The notes beneath the pieces are model-generated. The model had not been told where the DNA came from and searched no databases. It was given only the letters and a program-made list of their open reading frames with translations. A stretch of 64,000 nucleotides of DNA, from positions 1 through 64,000 of the forward strand of contig NZ_JAAGLN010000002.1 in NCBI RefSeq assembly GCF_010548145.1, read 5' to 3'. Both the position numbers and the translations under genes were made by a program. The stretch comes from Streptomyces sp. SID10853 (GTDB lineage: Bacteria > Actinomycetota > Actinomycetes > Streptomycetales > Streptomycetaceae). Positions 17,370 to 25,976 of the stretch are shown here, piece after piece. How positions within the stretch are numbered: position 1 is the first letter of the stretch; the number at the start of each line of letters is the position of its first letter.

Positions 17370-17523
17370 GGCACCGATCCTGCCGCCACGGCGGCCCGTC
17401 GAGCAGTGCCTGCTCATCCTGGGCGTGGCACCACCAGGCTGAAGTGCCGCGCCGGCGTCTCGGCGGCCACGCAGCTCGGCGTGGTGCCCGGGTACTCCGT
17501 CAGTCCCAGGCCGATCCGGCGTC

Positions 17524-18498
17524 TCAGCCGCCCTTGACCGCGACGCCCGCCCAGACCGGGGCGGTGAACTCCTCGCCCGACTCGCGCGACTCCGGGGTAT
17601 CAGCCGCATCGGCCGCATCGGCCGCATCACCCGCATCGCCCGGCCCAGGCGCATCGGCCCCCTCGTCCGCCGCGTCCCCGTCACCCGCCGCGCCTCCGAC
17701 CGCCACCAGCCGCCCCGGACGCCAGCGGTGCGGTGGCACGATGCCCGGGGCGAGCAGTGTCAGGCCGTCGAAGAAGCGCGCCACCTCGTCCTTGGTGCGG
17801 GCCTTGAGCTGCGAGCCCGACGCCTTGAAGTCGGACTCCAGGCCGCCTGCGCCCGCCTGGTCGAGGTCGCGGGCGAGATGGGTGATCACCAGGTGGCTCC
17901 CCGGCGGCAGTTCCTCCATCAGCCGCCGCACCACCGCGTACGGGTCGGAGTCCAGCGGCAGCCAGTGCAGCAGCAGACACATGCTCAGTGCCACCGGCCG
18001 GCCGAGGTCCAGCGTCTCGTGCAGCACGCCGGAAGCGAGAATGGCCTCCGGGTCGGCCGCGTCGGCGTCCATGTACGCGGTGCGGCCCGAAGGATGGCCG
18101 ATGTGCAGCGCACGTGAATGGGCCAGCACGATCGGGTCGTTGTCCACGTACACCACCCGGCTGTCCGGGGCCACGCCCTGCGCGACCTCGTGCAGATTGG
18201 GCGATGTCGGTATCCCGGTGCCGATGTCGAGGAACTGCCGGACGCCGGCCTCCGCCGCCAGATACCGCGTCGCCCGGTGGATGAACGACCGGTTGGCCAG
18301 CGCTGCCGAGCGGGCCGACGGCAGGTTCACGAGGACCTGTTCGGCCATGGCGCGGTCCGCCGCGTAGTTGGTCTTCCCACCCAGCAGTACGTCGTAGACC
18401 CGCGCGGCGTGCGGCCGGTCGGTCCTCAGGTCGAGCGGGGCCCGCGCATCCGCCTGCGCCGGCCGCTCCGGCATACCGCCCATCAGGTCCCGGCCCAT
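17524..18498 (-). CDS. SAM-dependent methyltransferase, DUF574 family
   Basis: A 324-aa DUF574 (PF04672) protein. The family signature RPHAARVYDVLLGGKTNYAADR is near residue 27, followed by the SAM loop FLDIGTGIPTSPNLHE and VYVDNDPIVLAHSRAL. This is a methyltransferase fold found almost only in Streptomyces and relatives, usually beside Scr1/DUF397/ATPase loci, as here; substrate unknown. The C-terminal tail GDGDAADEGADAPGPGDAGDAADAA is a low-complexity extension from short repeats. GGAAGCGGGAT precedes the ATG at 18498; starts at 18483 and 18474 are possible. Confidence 0.9.
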   Translation of the reverse strand: MGRDLMGGMPERPAQADARAPLDLRTDRPHAARVYDVLLGGKTNYAADRAMAEQVLVNLPSARSAALANRSFIHRATRYLAAEAGVRQFLDIGTGIPTSPNLHEVAQGVAPDSRVVYVDNDPIVLAHSRALHIGHPSGRTAYMDADAADPEAILASGVLHETLDLGRPVALSMCLLLHWLPLDSDPYAVVRRLMEELPPGSHLVITHLARDLDQAGAGGLESDFKASGSQLKARTKDEVARFFDGLTLLAPGIVPPHRWRPGRLVAVGGAAGDGDAADEGADAPGPGDAGDAADAADAADTPESRESGEEFTAPVWAGVAVKGG

Positions 18499-18557
18499 CA
18501 GATCCCGCTTCCGTGCTGTGCAGCCGGGCTGCCCCTGAGGCCGGCTCCCGCCCGACC

Positions 18558-19178
18558 CTAGACGGTTCGCGGCACGGCGGCCGAGCCGACGGCGGATACC
18601 GGCCATGGGTCGGCCACCGCCCCTGCGACGGACCGTGAACTGTCCGGGACACCCGGTGCGGCCGGGCACGAGACCGCGGCCCAGACGGCCTTCCCGTCGC
18701 CGTCGGGCGTCGTCCAGCCCCAGGTCTCACTGAGGCAGTCGATGATGTGCAGGCCGCGGCCCGACTGGGCGAGGAAGTCCGGTTCCTTGATCCGCGGGAC
18801 CGCCGTGCTGGGGTCGCAGACCGCGAACAGTACGGTCCCGCGCCGCCGCAGCATCCCGAGCCAGACCGCCTGCCCGGGTCCCGACCAGGCCGGCAGGGCC
18901 CCGATGCCGTACCGCAGGGCGTTGCTGAGGAGTTCGGAGACGATCAGCGCCGCGTTGTCGACGAGTGGGCTCAACGACCAGTCGTGGAGCAGCGATCCGG
19001 TGAACCGGCGCCCCTCACCGACCGCCTGACCGCCGGCCGGCAGCGCGCAGGCCGTGAAGCCGACGGAAGCGGCATCCGTCTCCTCGTGCCGGAAGGCGTC
19101 GCGCAACGCACGGCCGAGCAGTCGGTGGACAGTCGGCCCAGGTAAGGCACCTGTTGGTCCGGTCGAGCGGGATGTCAT
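18558..19178 (-). CDS. ATP-binding protein, anti-sigma-like (HATPase) kinase
   Basis: A 206-aa GHKL ATPase of the RsbW/SpoIIAB-like type widespread in Streptomyces. Motifs are LIVSELLSNALRYG (N box, near 80-93), DPSTAVPRIKEPDFLAQSGRGLHII (G1/G2-like) and ETWGWTTPDGDGKAVWA. It lies between a DUF574 methyltransferase and a divergent DUF397/HTH pair, the standard WhiJ-like arrangement. There it probably acts in a small regulatory circuit rather than in general stress. GGAGA precedes the ATG at 19178. The frame is open upstream through the TGCA-repeat region, which I take as noncoding. Confidence 0.9.
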   Translation of the reverse strand: MTSRSTGPTGALPGPTVHRLLGRALRDAFRHEETDAASVGFTACALPAGGQAVGEGRRFTGSLLHDWSLSPLVDNAALIVSELLSNALRYGIGALPAWSGPGQAVWLGMLRRRGTVLFAVCDPSTAVPRIKEPDFLAQSGRGLHIIDCLSETWGWTTPDGDGKAVWAAVSCPAAPGVPDSSRSVAGAVADPWPVSAVGSAAVPRTV

Positions 19179-19252
19179 CGCGATCTCCGAGGAGCAGCCA
19201 GACGTCACGAGCGGGTGATCGGCGACCACTATCCCCCTCCGAGGGATGGTGT

Positions 19253-19329
19253 CGCAACTGCATCTGCAATTACAGTTCCGGCTGACGCAATTGCTCCGGC
19301 AAGTGCAGCTGCAATTGCATATGCATGAT
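19253..19329. promoter_or_regulatory. Clustered TGCA/GCAATTGC palindromes in a divergent promoter
   Basis: This AT-richer stretch holds at least six TGCA or GCAATTGC elements, including GCAATTGC at 19287-19294 and an overlapping run GCAGCTGCAATTGCATATGC. They sit between the ATPase gene (minus) and the DUF397 gene (plus). Clustered short palindromes of one sequence type suggest cooperative binding, most simply by the HTH protein encoded next door. Confidence 0.6.
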
Positions 19330-19369
19330 GCCTGGTCAGACATGCGCACCACGACGAGGAGCGGTCAAG

Positions 19370-19606
19370 ATGGGACAGATCGAGAACGGAACACGGTCCG
19401 ACCTGATCAAAAATGCAAACTGGACGAAGAGTCGACACAGCGCCCCCGGGGGCAACTGCGTAGAGGTCGCCGCACTCCCCGACGGCAGCATCGCGCTGCG
19501 CAACTCCCGCCATCCGCAGGGCCCCGCGCTGGTCTACACGCGTGCGGAGATCGCCGCGTTCCTCGCCGGGGCCAAGGACGGCGAGTTCGACGCACTGTCC
19601 ACCTGA
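19370..19606 (+). CDS. DUF397 domain protein
   Basis: A 78-aa DUF397 protein. The diagnostic pattern is WTKSRHSAPGGNCVEVAALPDGSIALRNSR, followed by ALVYTRAEIAAFLAGAKDGEFD. DUF397 proteins pair with Scr1-type HTH regulators (WhiJ/BldB-like loci, sometimes described as toxin-antitoxin-like). The ATG at 19370 has GAGGAGC upstream. It precedes the HTH gene by about 100 bp. Confidence 0.93.
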   Translation: MGQIENGTRSDLIKNANWTKSRHSAPGGNCVEVAALPDGSIALRNSRHPQGPALVYTRAEIAAFLAGAKDGEFDALST

Positions 19607-19708
19607 GGCCCTCGGTGGCGGCAGGAACCATCCTGCTGTACGCGACCCGGGGTCGGATGGAACACTGGGAACTCTTCGTGTCCGTCCAGTCGCCTTACGG
19701 GAGTTGGC

Positions 19709-20620
19709 ATGACCGCCATACAGCGGCCGAGCAGTGAACAGCTTTCGATAAGGCGGTACCTGGGCACCGAGCACATCGGGCCGACGGCCCTGCGCATCCT
19801 GCTGGGGGCGCGGCTGCGCCGCCTCAGGCAGGACCGCGATGTCTCACGCGTGGACGCGGGCAGGGCGATCCGGGCCTCCGACGCCAAGATCACCCGGCTC
19901 GAACGCGGCCAGGTCGGATTCAAACAGCGCGATGTCATCGACCTGCTGACCCTCTACCGCGTACTGGACGAGGACTCCCGGGCCGACTACCTGGAGATGA
20001 CCCGGCAGGCCAATCTGCCGGGATGGTGGCACCGGTACAACGACGTCCTGGAGAGCTGGTTCGAGCTGCACGTCGGCCTGGAAGAGGCCGCGTCGCTCAT
20101 CCGCACGTACGAGGTCCAGTTCCTCCCCGGGCTGCTCCAGACACCCGATTACGCCCGGGTCGTCACCCGCCTCGGATACCCGAGCGCCCCCGATTCCAGG
20201 GTGAACCGCCTGGTCGACCTCCGCATGGAGCGCCAGAAGCTGCTCACCCGCCCGGAGGCGCCCACCCTGTGGGCGGTCGTGGACGAGGCCGTCCTGCGCC
20301 GCCCCTTCGGCGGGGCCGATGTGATGCGCGGGCAGCTCGAATACCTCCTCGAAGCAGCCGAACTGCCCAATGTCACGCTGCAGATCGCCCCGTTCAGCGT
20401 GGGCGCGATGGCCGCGGCCGGCACGCCCATCACGATCCTGCGGTTCAACGAGCCCGACCTGCCGGACAAGGTCTATCTGGAGCAGCTGACCGGCGCGGTC
20501 TACCTGGACAAGCAGGAGGAGATCGACCAGTACTCGCTGATCATGGACCGCCTGGTCACCGAGGCTGACCCGCCGCAGGACGCCCGCGTCTTCATCAAGA
20601 AGCTCCTCGACCAGATCTAG
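19709..20620 (+). CDS. Scr1-family helix-turn-helix regulator (WhiJ-like)
   Basis: A 303-aa protein. The HTH at about residues 28-85 reads LGARLRRLRQDRDVSRVDAG then ASDAKITRLERGQVGFKQRD. The DUF5753/Scr1 domain follows, with LIRTYEVQFLPGLLQTPDYAR, VVDEAVLRRPFGG, LPNVTLQIAPFSVGAMAAAG and VYLEQLTGAVYLD. Such regulators repress development-linked promoters in Streptomyces (WhiJ is the model). GGGAG stands before the ATG. Together with DUF397 and the divergent ATPase it forms one locus; the TGCA repeats are the obvious candidate operator. Confidence 0.95.
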   Translation: MTAIQRPSSEQLSIRRYLGTEHIGPTALRILLGARLRRLRQDRDVSRVDAGRAIRASDAKITRLERGQVGFKQRDVIDLLTLYRVLDEDSRADYLEMTRQANLPGWWHRYNDVLESWFELHVGLEEAASLIRTYEVQFLPGLLQTPDYARVVTRLGYPSAPDSRVNRLVDLRMERQKLLTRPEAPTLWAVVDEAVLRRPFGGADVMRGQLEYLLEAAELPNVTLQIAPFSVGAMAAAGTPITILRFNEPDLPDKVYLEQLTGAVYLDKQEEIDQYSLIMDRLVTEADPPQDARVFIKKLLDQI

Positions 20621-20702
20621 GGCCTGTCGTCACACCGCCGCGAGCGCAGGCGCAGGCAAAGGCGCAGGCACAGCCGTCGGCACAGGAAGAAGCGTCGGCA
20701 CA

Positions 20703-20747
20703 GGAAGAGGGCCGGACAGGCCCCCCCGGCCTGTCCGGCCCTCTTCC
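20703..20747. terminator. Perfect 20-bp stem terminator
   Basis: Arms 20703-20722 and 20728-20747 pair without mismatch around a five-C loop. It lies between the convergent HTH gene and sigQ. Upstream, 20640-20702 carries short CGGCACAGGAAGA direct repeats; 20748-20851 is C-rich and shows no gene. Confidence 0.9.
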
Positions 20748-20851
20748 GTCTCCCCCGTGCTCTCCCCCTTGTTCCCCCTGTTCCCCCGTGCCCCCACCCC
20801 CGTGGGCACCCCGCCGTCTCCCCCGAAACGGCGGCCCCTCCCCCCGGTCCC

Positions 20852-21610
20852 TCAGGCGACAAGCTCGCCGAAGGACTCCTGCTCGTCACGGCCGAAGCTG
20901 AGGACGTCGTCCTCGCGCAGCCGGCGCAGGGAGCGCCAGATGCTGGACTTCACCGTGCCGACACTGATGTCGAGGATGTCCGCGATCTCCGGATCCGTAC
21001 GACCCTCGTAGTACCGCAGCACCAGCATCGTGCGCTGCGTCTCGGGCAGCCGGGCCAGCGCCTGCCAGAGCACCGCGCGCAGCTCGGTGCCGCGCATCGC
21101 GTCCGTGTCGCCCACCGTCTCCGGGAGCTGCTCGGTCGGGTACTCGCTGAGCTTGCGCCGGCGCCAGGCGCTGATGTGCAGATTGGTCATGGTGCGGCGC
21201 AGATACCCGCCGACCGCCGCCTTGTCGCTGATCCGGTCCCAGGCCCGGTACGTCGAGAAGAGCGCGCTCTGCAGCAGGTCCTCGGCCTCGAAACGGTCAC
21301 CGGTCAGGTGGTAGGCGGTGGCGTACAGGGAGGCGCGGCGCTCCTGTACGTAGGCGGTGAACTCCGCCTCCGACGCGGAGGGCCGTTCCCCCGAGGTCTC
21401 CCCGTGCGCCACCGCCTGGCTCGGCACGACCGGCTTCGCGACCGCCGCCGGTGCGTCAACGACCGTCATGTACGACGGGTGCTGACGCCCGGTGCCACGA
21501 GAGCACCCCCGCCCTCCCGCGGCACCGGACTTCTCGATGTTGCGTGCGGTCACCACGTCGTGGAGCCGCGTGATTACTGCGCCGGAGTTGTTGCTGTGCA
21601 GTGTGTTCAT
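20852..21610 (-). CDS. sigQ: ECF sigma factor SigQ
   Basis: A 252-aa SigE-type (SigE70/ECF) sigma factor. Region 2 is ASLYATAYHLTGDRFEAEDL then LLQSALFSTYRAWD; region 4 is RLPETQRTMLVLRYYEGRTD then PEIADILDISVGTVKS. The N-terminus has a long extension of about 80 residues. Divergent placement from afsQ1-afsQ2 identifies it as SigQ. In S. coelicolor, sigQ is a direct AfsQ1 target that counteracts AfsQ-dependent antibiotic activation (established knowledge). The ATG at 21610 (MNTLHSNNSG) has a GGGGGG run upstream; the frame is open to 21676. Confidence 0.93.
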   Translation of the reverse strand: MNTLHSNNSGAVITRLHDVVTARNIEKSGAAGGRGCSRGTGRQHPSYMTVVDAPAAVAKPVVPSQAVAHGETSGERPSASEAEFTAYVQERRASLYATAYHLTGDRFEAEDLLQSALFSTYRAWDRISDKAAVGGYLRRTMTNLHISAWRRRKLSEYPTEQLPETVGDTDAMRGTELRAVLWQALARLPETQRTMLVLRYYEGRTDPEIADILDISVGTVKSSIWRSLRRLREDDVLSFGRDEQESFGELVA

Positions 21611-21694
21611 CTCGCGCCCCCCGCCGTGGAGTCGTGCTTCGGTCTGTTGATGAAGAGCTTGCCTGCGCAGTTTCATGGGGTTGTCTGCCGACTG

Positions 21695-21710
21695 TCACAG
21701 GCGCGTCACA
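21695..21710. promoter_or_regulatory. AfsQ1-box match (GTCAC-n6-GTCAC)
   Basis: GTCAC at 21695-21699 and again at 21706-21710, with a 6-bp spacer, matches the published AfsQ1 consensus GTnAC-n6-GTnAC. It is in the 297-bp sigQ-afsQ1 intergenic region. Further GTGAC/GTCAC half-sites occur at about 21725-21755 and 21810-21860. Confidence 0.75.
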
Positions 21711-21907
21711 AGGGGCGGGGCAGGACGTGACCTGAGTGACAGCAGAGGTCACAGAGGCGGCGCCACGGGGCTCGGCGCGGGGCCGGCAGCGCCCTCCGGG
21801 GCGGCCTCCGCTGGTGACTGGCGGGCGGTGACGGTCACCTCCACGCAGAGTCACAAGGTGGCCCGTAACCGCTCCAGAGGTCGAACTCCCCTGTCCCATG
21901 GGCCAGA

Positions 21908-22594
21908 ATGACCTCCGTGCCTTTCCTGTTGCTGATCGAGGACGACGACGCCATCCGTACGGCTCTTGAGCTGTCTCTGTCACGCCAGGGGCACCAGGTG
22001 GCCACAGCCGCCACCGGCGAGGACGGTCTTCAGCTGCTGCGCGAACAGCGGCCCGATCTGATCGTGCTGGATGTGATGCTGCCCGGAATCGACGGTTTTG
22101 AGGTGTGCCGGCGGATCAGACGCACCGACCAGCTGCCGATCATCCTGCTGACCGCGCGCAACGACGACATCGATGTGGTGGTCGGGCTGGAGTCCGGCGC
22201 CGACGACTACGTGGTCAAGCCGGTGCAGGGGCGGGTGCTCGACGCCCGTATCCGCGCCGTGCTGCGCCGCGGGGAACGGGAGTCCACCGACTCCGCCGCC
22301 TTCGGGAGCCTGGTCATCGACCGTTCGGCGATGACCGTGACGAAGAACGGCGAAGACCTCCAGCTCACCCCGACCGAGCTGCGCCTGCTGCTCGAACTGA
22401 GCCGCAGGCCGGGACAGGCGCTCTCCCGCCAGCAGCTGCTGCGGCTGGTCTGGGAGCACGACTACCTCGGTGACTCGCGTCTCGTCGACGCCTGCGTGCA
22501 GCGGCTGCGCGCGAAGGTGGAGGACGTGCCGTCCTCGCCGACCCTGATCCGCACGGTCCGCGGTGTCGGCTACCGGCTGGACACGCCTCAGTGA
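21908..22594 (+). CDS. afsQ1: Response regulator AfsQ1
   Basis: A 228-aa OmpR/PhoB-type response regulator. The receiver has the acidic pocket IEDDDAIRTAL, the phosphoacceptor Asp55 in LIVLDVMLPG, and the conserved Lys in DDYVVKPVQGRV. The winged helix begins LTPTELRLLLELSRRPGQAL and ends LIRTVRGVGYRLD. It acts with AfsQ2 on sigQ, antibiotic pathway and nitrogen-linked genes in S. coelicolor (established knowledge). The start may instead be the GTG at 21917. The stop overlaps the GTG of afsQ2. Confidence 0.96.
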   Translation: MTSVPFLLLIEDDDAIRTALELSLSRQGHQVATAATGEDGLQLLREQRPDLIVLDVMLPGIDGFEVCRRIRRTDQLPIILLTARNDDIDVVVGLESGADDYVVKPVQGRVLDARIRAVLRRGERESTDSAAFGSLVIDRSAMTVTKNGEDLQLTPTELRLLLELSRRPGQALSRQQLLRLVWEHDYLGDSRLVDACVQRLRAKVEDVPSSPTLIRTVRGVGYRLDTPQ

Positions 22595-24099
22595 CTCGTC
22601 CGTCCTTCCACGGGCTGCGCCTCACCAGCCTGCGGCTGCGCCTCGTCGTCGTCTTCGCCCTGGTCGCGCTCACGGCCGCCGTCTCCGCGTCCGGCATCGC
22701 GTACTGGCTCAACCGCGAGGCGGTACTGACCCGTACGCAGGACTCCGCGCTCAAGGACTTCCGCCAGGAGATGCAGAACCGGGCGTCCTCGCTGCCGCTG
22801 CAGCCCACGCAGAGCGAACTGCAGACGGCTGCGGGGCGGATGGCCGCGTCCAGCAACCCCGGTTACGACGTGCTGCTCGTCGGCGAGCGCGCCAAGGGCA
22901 AGCCCGTCATCGGCTACTCCGACCTGGACGCCTTCACGCTCACCGATGTGCCCCGCAGACTCCAGGAGGCGGTGGCCAAGCAGCAGAAGGTCGGCTCGGA
23001 CGAGCACTCGGCGTACCACCTCTTCTGGCAGCGCGTCACGCTGCACGGGACGCCGTATCTGGTGGGCGGTACGAAGGTCACCGGCGGCGGGCCCACCGGT
23101 TACATGCTCACCTCGCTGGACCAGGAGCGGCAGGACCTCAGCTCGCTCGGCTGGTCGCTGGCCATCGCCACCGCGCTGGCGCTGATCGGCTCGGCGCTGC
23201 TCGCGCAGGCCGCGGCGACGACGGTGCTGCGGCCCGTGCAGCGGCTCGGGGACGCGGCCCGGCGGCTCGGTGAGGGCAAGCTCGACACCCGGCTCAGGGT
23301 CTCGGGCACCGACGAGCTGGCCGAGCTGTCCAGGACGTTCAACAAGACGGCCGCGGCGCTGGAGGAGAAGGTCAGCAACATGAGCGAGCGGGAGGAGGCC
23401 AGCCGCCGCTTCGTCGCCGACATGTCGCACGAGCTGCGGACGCCGCTGACCGCGATCACCGCCGTCTCGGAGGTCCTGGAGGAGGAGGCGGACAGCCTCG
23501 ATCCGATGATCGCGCCCGCGGTCCAGCTGGTGGTGAGCGAGACCCGCAGGCTGAACACGCTGGTGGAGAACTTGATGGAGGTCACCCGCTTCGACGCGGG
23601 GACGGCCAGGCTGGTGCTCGACGATGTGGACATCGCCGACCAGATCACCGCCTGCATCGACGCCCGTGCCTGGCTCGACGCGGTGGAGCTGGACGCGGAC
23701 CGCGGCATCATGGTGCGCCTCGACCCGCGCCGCCTCGACGTGATCCTGGCGAACCTGATCGGCAACGCGCTGAAGCACGGCGGTTCACCGGTCAGGGTCG
23801 CCGTGCGGATCGACGGCGGGGATCTGGTCATCGCGGTGCAGGACCACGGCCCCGGCATCCCCGAGGACGTACTCCCGCACGTCTTCGACCGCTTCTACAA
23901 GGCGAGCGCGTCCCGGCCCCGCTCCGAGGGCAGCGGGCTGGGCCTCTCCATCGCGATGGAGAACGCGCACATCCACGGCGGCGACATCACCGCGGCGAAC
24001 GCGGCCGACGGCGGCGCCGTGTTCGAGCTGCGGCTGCCGCGCGACCCGGTGGACCCGGCAGACCCGGACCGGGACGGCCAGGAAGGCGGCGCGTCGTGA
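22591..24099 (+). CDS. afsQ2: Sensor histidine kinase AfsQ2
   Basis: A 502-aa membrane histidine kinase. TM1 is LRLVVVFALVALTAAVSASG (about residues 11-30), followed by an extracytoplasmic sensor of about 150 residues. TM2 is LAIATALALIGSALLAQAAA, then HAMP, and HisKA with RRFVADMSHELRTPLTAITA (phosphorylated His). The ATPase N box is LDVILANLIGNALKHGG, the G1 box VQDHGPGIPEDVL and the G2 box GSGLGLSIAMENAHIHGG. It is translationally coupled to afsQ1 (GTGA) and to the following lipoprotein gene (GTGA). Confidence 0.96.
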   Translation: MTRPSFHGLRLTSLRLRLVVVFALVALTAAVSASGIAYWLNREAVLTRTQDSALKDFRQEMQNRASSLPLQPTQSELQTAAGRMAASSNPGYDVLLVGERAKGKPVIGYSDLDAFTLTDVPRRLQEAVAKQQKVGSDEHSAYHLFWQRVTLHGTPYLVGGTKVTGGGPTGYMLTSLDQERQDLSSLGWSLAIATALALIGSALLAQAAATTVLRPVQRLGDAARRLGEGKLDTRLRVSGTDELAELSRTFNKTAAALEEKVSNMSEREEASRRFVADMSHELRTPLTAITAVSEVLEEEADSLDPMIAPAVQLVVSETRRLNTLVENLMEVTRFDAGTARLVLDDVDIADQITACIDARAWLDAVELDADRGIMVRLDPRRLDVILANLIGNALKHGGSPVRVAVRIDGGDLVIAVQDHGPGIPEDVLPHVFDRFYKASASRPRSEGSGLGLSIAMENAHIHGGDITAANAADGGAVFELRLPRDPVDPADPDRDGQEGGAS

Positions 24100-24707
24100 G
24101 GGCCCGGCGGTCGAGAGCCGCGGTGGTCCTGACGGGCCTGGCCGCGCTGTGCGCCCTGACGGCCGGGTGCGGCATCCGGAACACCTCCGTACCGGTGGAC
24201 GCAGGCGCGGCGCCGTCGCGGGTGCCGTGCGACCTCCCGGCCGACGACGGCGGTGGCGAAGGGTTCCAGGGCATCCCGGTCCGCGTCTACCTGGTCTGCG
24301 GGAGCCGCCTCGTGCCCGTCGACCGTACGGTGCAGATAGCCGAGGGCCGCACGCTGTCGGACGGCGAGCGGGTCGCGGAGAAGCTCCTCGACGAGCTGCG
24401 GGAGAAGCCCGGCGCGTCCGAGCGGGAGGCCGGGTTCAGCACCGATGTGCAGGGCTCCCTCTCCGTGAGCGCCGGGCGCAAGAGCGACCCCGCCGGTGCG
24501 CTGCGGCTGAGCCGCGACCCGGCGGACCTGCCGGCCAACGCGCTGGCCCAGATCGTCTGTACGTACGCGGAGAGCGCGGCGGCGGAGACGGACGGCTCGG
24601 TGGTGCTCGGCGGCCCGGACGGGGACCCGCCGCGTGCGTACTCCTGCACCCAGCAGCTGAAGACCCGCCCGGACGCGGACCCGGAGCTGGGGGACGTACG
24701 ACGTTAG
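24096..24707 (+). CDS. Putative lipoprotein of the afsQ operon
   Basis: A 203-aa exported lipoprotein. Basic RARRSRAAVV and a hydrophobic stretch end in the lipobox LTAGC (Cys near residue 25). The mature part is a single GerMN-like looking domain (VRVYLVCGSRLVPVDRTVQ, LSDGERVAEKLLDELREKPG), which I did not confirm. GTGA overlap with afsQ2 makes it part of the afsQ operon, so it may be an accessory of AfsQ2 sensing at the membrane outer face (inference). Confidence 0.9.
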   Translation: MRARRSRAAVVLTGLAALCALTAGCGIRNTSVPVDAGAAPSRVPCDLPADDGGGEGFQGIPVRVYLVCGSRLVPVDRTVQIAEGRTLSDGERVAEKLLDELREKPGASEREAGFSTDVQGSLSVSAGRKSDPAGALRLSRDPADLPANALAQIVCTYAESAAAETDGSVVLGGPDGDPPRAYSCTQQLKTRPDADPELGDVRR

Positions 24708-24940
24708 GCCGTGGTGCGCTTGCCATCGCGCCGGGCCGTGCTGTGCCCGCCTTCGGGCGAGGCCGTGCCGTGCTTGCCCTAGGGCGAGGCCGTGCCGTGC
24801 TTGCCTGCTGGCCGTGCTGTGCTGTGCTGTCGCTCCGGGGCCCGGCCCGGGGCGGTCGTGCGGACCCCGTGGGGATTCGGTGACGGCACGGTGACAAAGT
24901 CGGCGGAACCGATCCCACCGGTAACCGCGTCTTGGGGGAT
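24708..24940. other. Intergenic, repetitive, no gene seen
   Basis: About 230 bp between the afsQ operon and the VanZ gene. A GCCGTGCTGTGC / GAGGCCGTGCCGTGCTTGCC family of short repeats (24720-24830) is present in several degenerate copies. No convincing coding frame or terminator is seen. Confidence 0.5.
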
Positions 24941-25489
24941 GTGCGTCAAGGTACGGGCGGTCACTCCGTCATCCGTTTTCGCGTCGTGGGGGTTGTCCTC
25001 CTCGCCGCGCATCTCCTGATTGTCGGCTGGCTGACCCTGCGCCCGCTGGACGTGATGTGGGTGACCGCTTCGAACTTCACGCCGTTCGCCGGGATCCGAG
25101 CGGATCTGGCTCTGGGCGCCGTGGAGGCCACCCGCCGGATCGGTGAGGCGCTGCTGCTGCTCGCCCCGCTGGGTGTGCTGCTGCCGCTGGCCGGCGGCCG
25201 GCCCCGGGTGTCGCCCTGGGCCTCGCTGGCCCGCACGGTCGCGGCGGGCGCGCTGATCTCGCTGGCCATCGAACTGCTGCAGACCGGAGTGCCGGGCCAG
25301 GTGGTCGATGTCGACTCGCTGCTGCTGAACACAGTGGGGGTGGCGCTGGCGCACGTGCTCGTGGTGCCTGCCGTGCGGCACCGGCTGCGGCGCAGGGGGG
25401 TGGAGCGCGCGGAGCGGGCCGCCGTCCTCCGGGAGGACGTCCCCCAGGGTCCTACCCCGACGATTCCCAGGGTCGGGGTAGCCCCGTAG
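24941..25489 (+). CDS. VanZ-family membrane protein
   Basis: A 182-aa VanZ-like protein with four membrane segments. The family motifs are NFTPFAGIRAD near residue 42, RRIGEALLLLAPLGVLLPL near 60, ISLAIELLQTGVPGQVVDVDSLLLNTVG near 105-130, and a basic C-terminal tail. VanZ proteins are tied to glycopeptide (teicoplanin) resistance but most homologues have unknown roles. The start is uncertain: GTG 24941 sits directly after a G run, with TTG 24932 and GTG 24986 as alternatives. An inverted repeat (GCTACCCCGAC/GTCGGGGTAGC type) overlaps the 3' end. Confidence 0.85.
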   Translation: MRQGTGGHSVIRFRVVGVVLLAAHLLIVGWLTLRPLDVMWVTASNFTPFAGIRADLALGAVEATRRIGEALLLLAPLGVLLPLAGGRPRVSPWASLARTVAAGALISLAIELLQTGVPGQVVDVDSLLLNTVGVALAHVLVVPAVRHRLRRRGVERAERAAVLREDVPQGPTPTIPRVGVAP

Positions 25490-25580
25490 AGCGATGCTCC
25501 GTTCCGCCACGGCGCGTCATGATGGATATACAGGGAGCGCGACAGAGCCGCTCCCGTGACGCCTCGCGAAGGAGCCCCAC

Positions 25581-25781
25581 ATGTCCGCACTTGCCCGCCC
25601 CCGTGAAGGCCGCGTCCTCGGCGGAGTGTGCGCAGCGCTGGCTCGGCGCTTCGGCACCTCTGCGACCACCATGCGCGTGATCTTCGTCGTCTCCTGTCTG
25701 CTGCCCGGTCCGCAGTTCCTGCTGTATCTGGCGCTGTGGATCCTGCTGCCGGGCGAGAAGTCGCCGTCGGCCGCCTGGTAG
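25581..25781 (+). CDS. PspC-domain protein
   Basis: A 66-aa PspC domain. It starts LARPREGRVLGGVCAALARRFG with the conserved GGVCAALA, then one hydrophobic segment (TTMRVIFVVSCLLPGPQFLLYLALWILLPG) ending in the family's LPGE. It is likely a membrane stress-related protein; partners are not in view. AAGGAG lies 7 bp before the ATG. Confidence 0.92.
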   Translation: MSALARPREGRVLGGVCAALARRFGTSATTMRVIFVVSCLLPGPQFLLYLALWILLPGEKSPSAAW

Positions 25782-25875
25782 CCCGGCGGACCGCGGCCGG
25801 TGGCCCGGGTCCCCGATCCGACACGGCCCGGTCCTGACCCCGTACACGGCCCGGCCCCCGACCCGTACACGACGG

Positions 25876-25912
25876 ACGGGGCGCACACCCTGGGGATGGG
25901 TGTGCGCCCCGT
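25876..25912. terminator. Terminator hairpin
   Basis: Perfect 15-bp arms (25876-25890 and 25898-25912) with a 7-nt loop, between the convergent PspC gene and the secreted protein gene. Confidence 0.85.
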
Positions 25913-25976
25913 CTTCGCTGTGCGGGGGCAGGCCCGGCCGGTGGCCGATGGCCGGCCGATGGCCGTCAGCCGGTGC

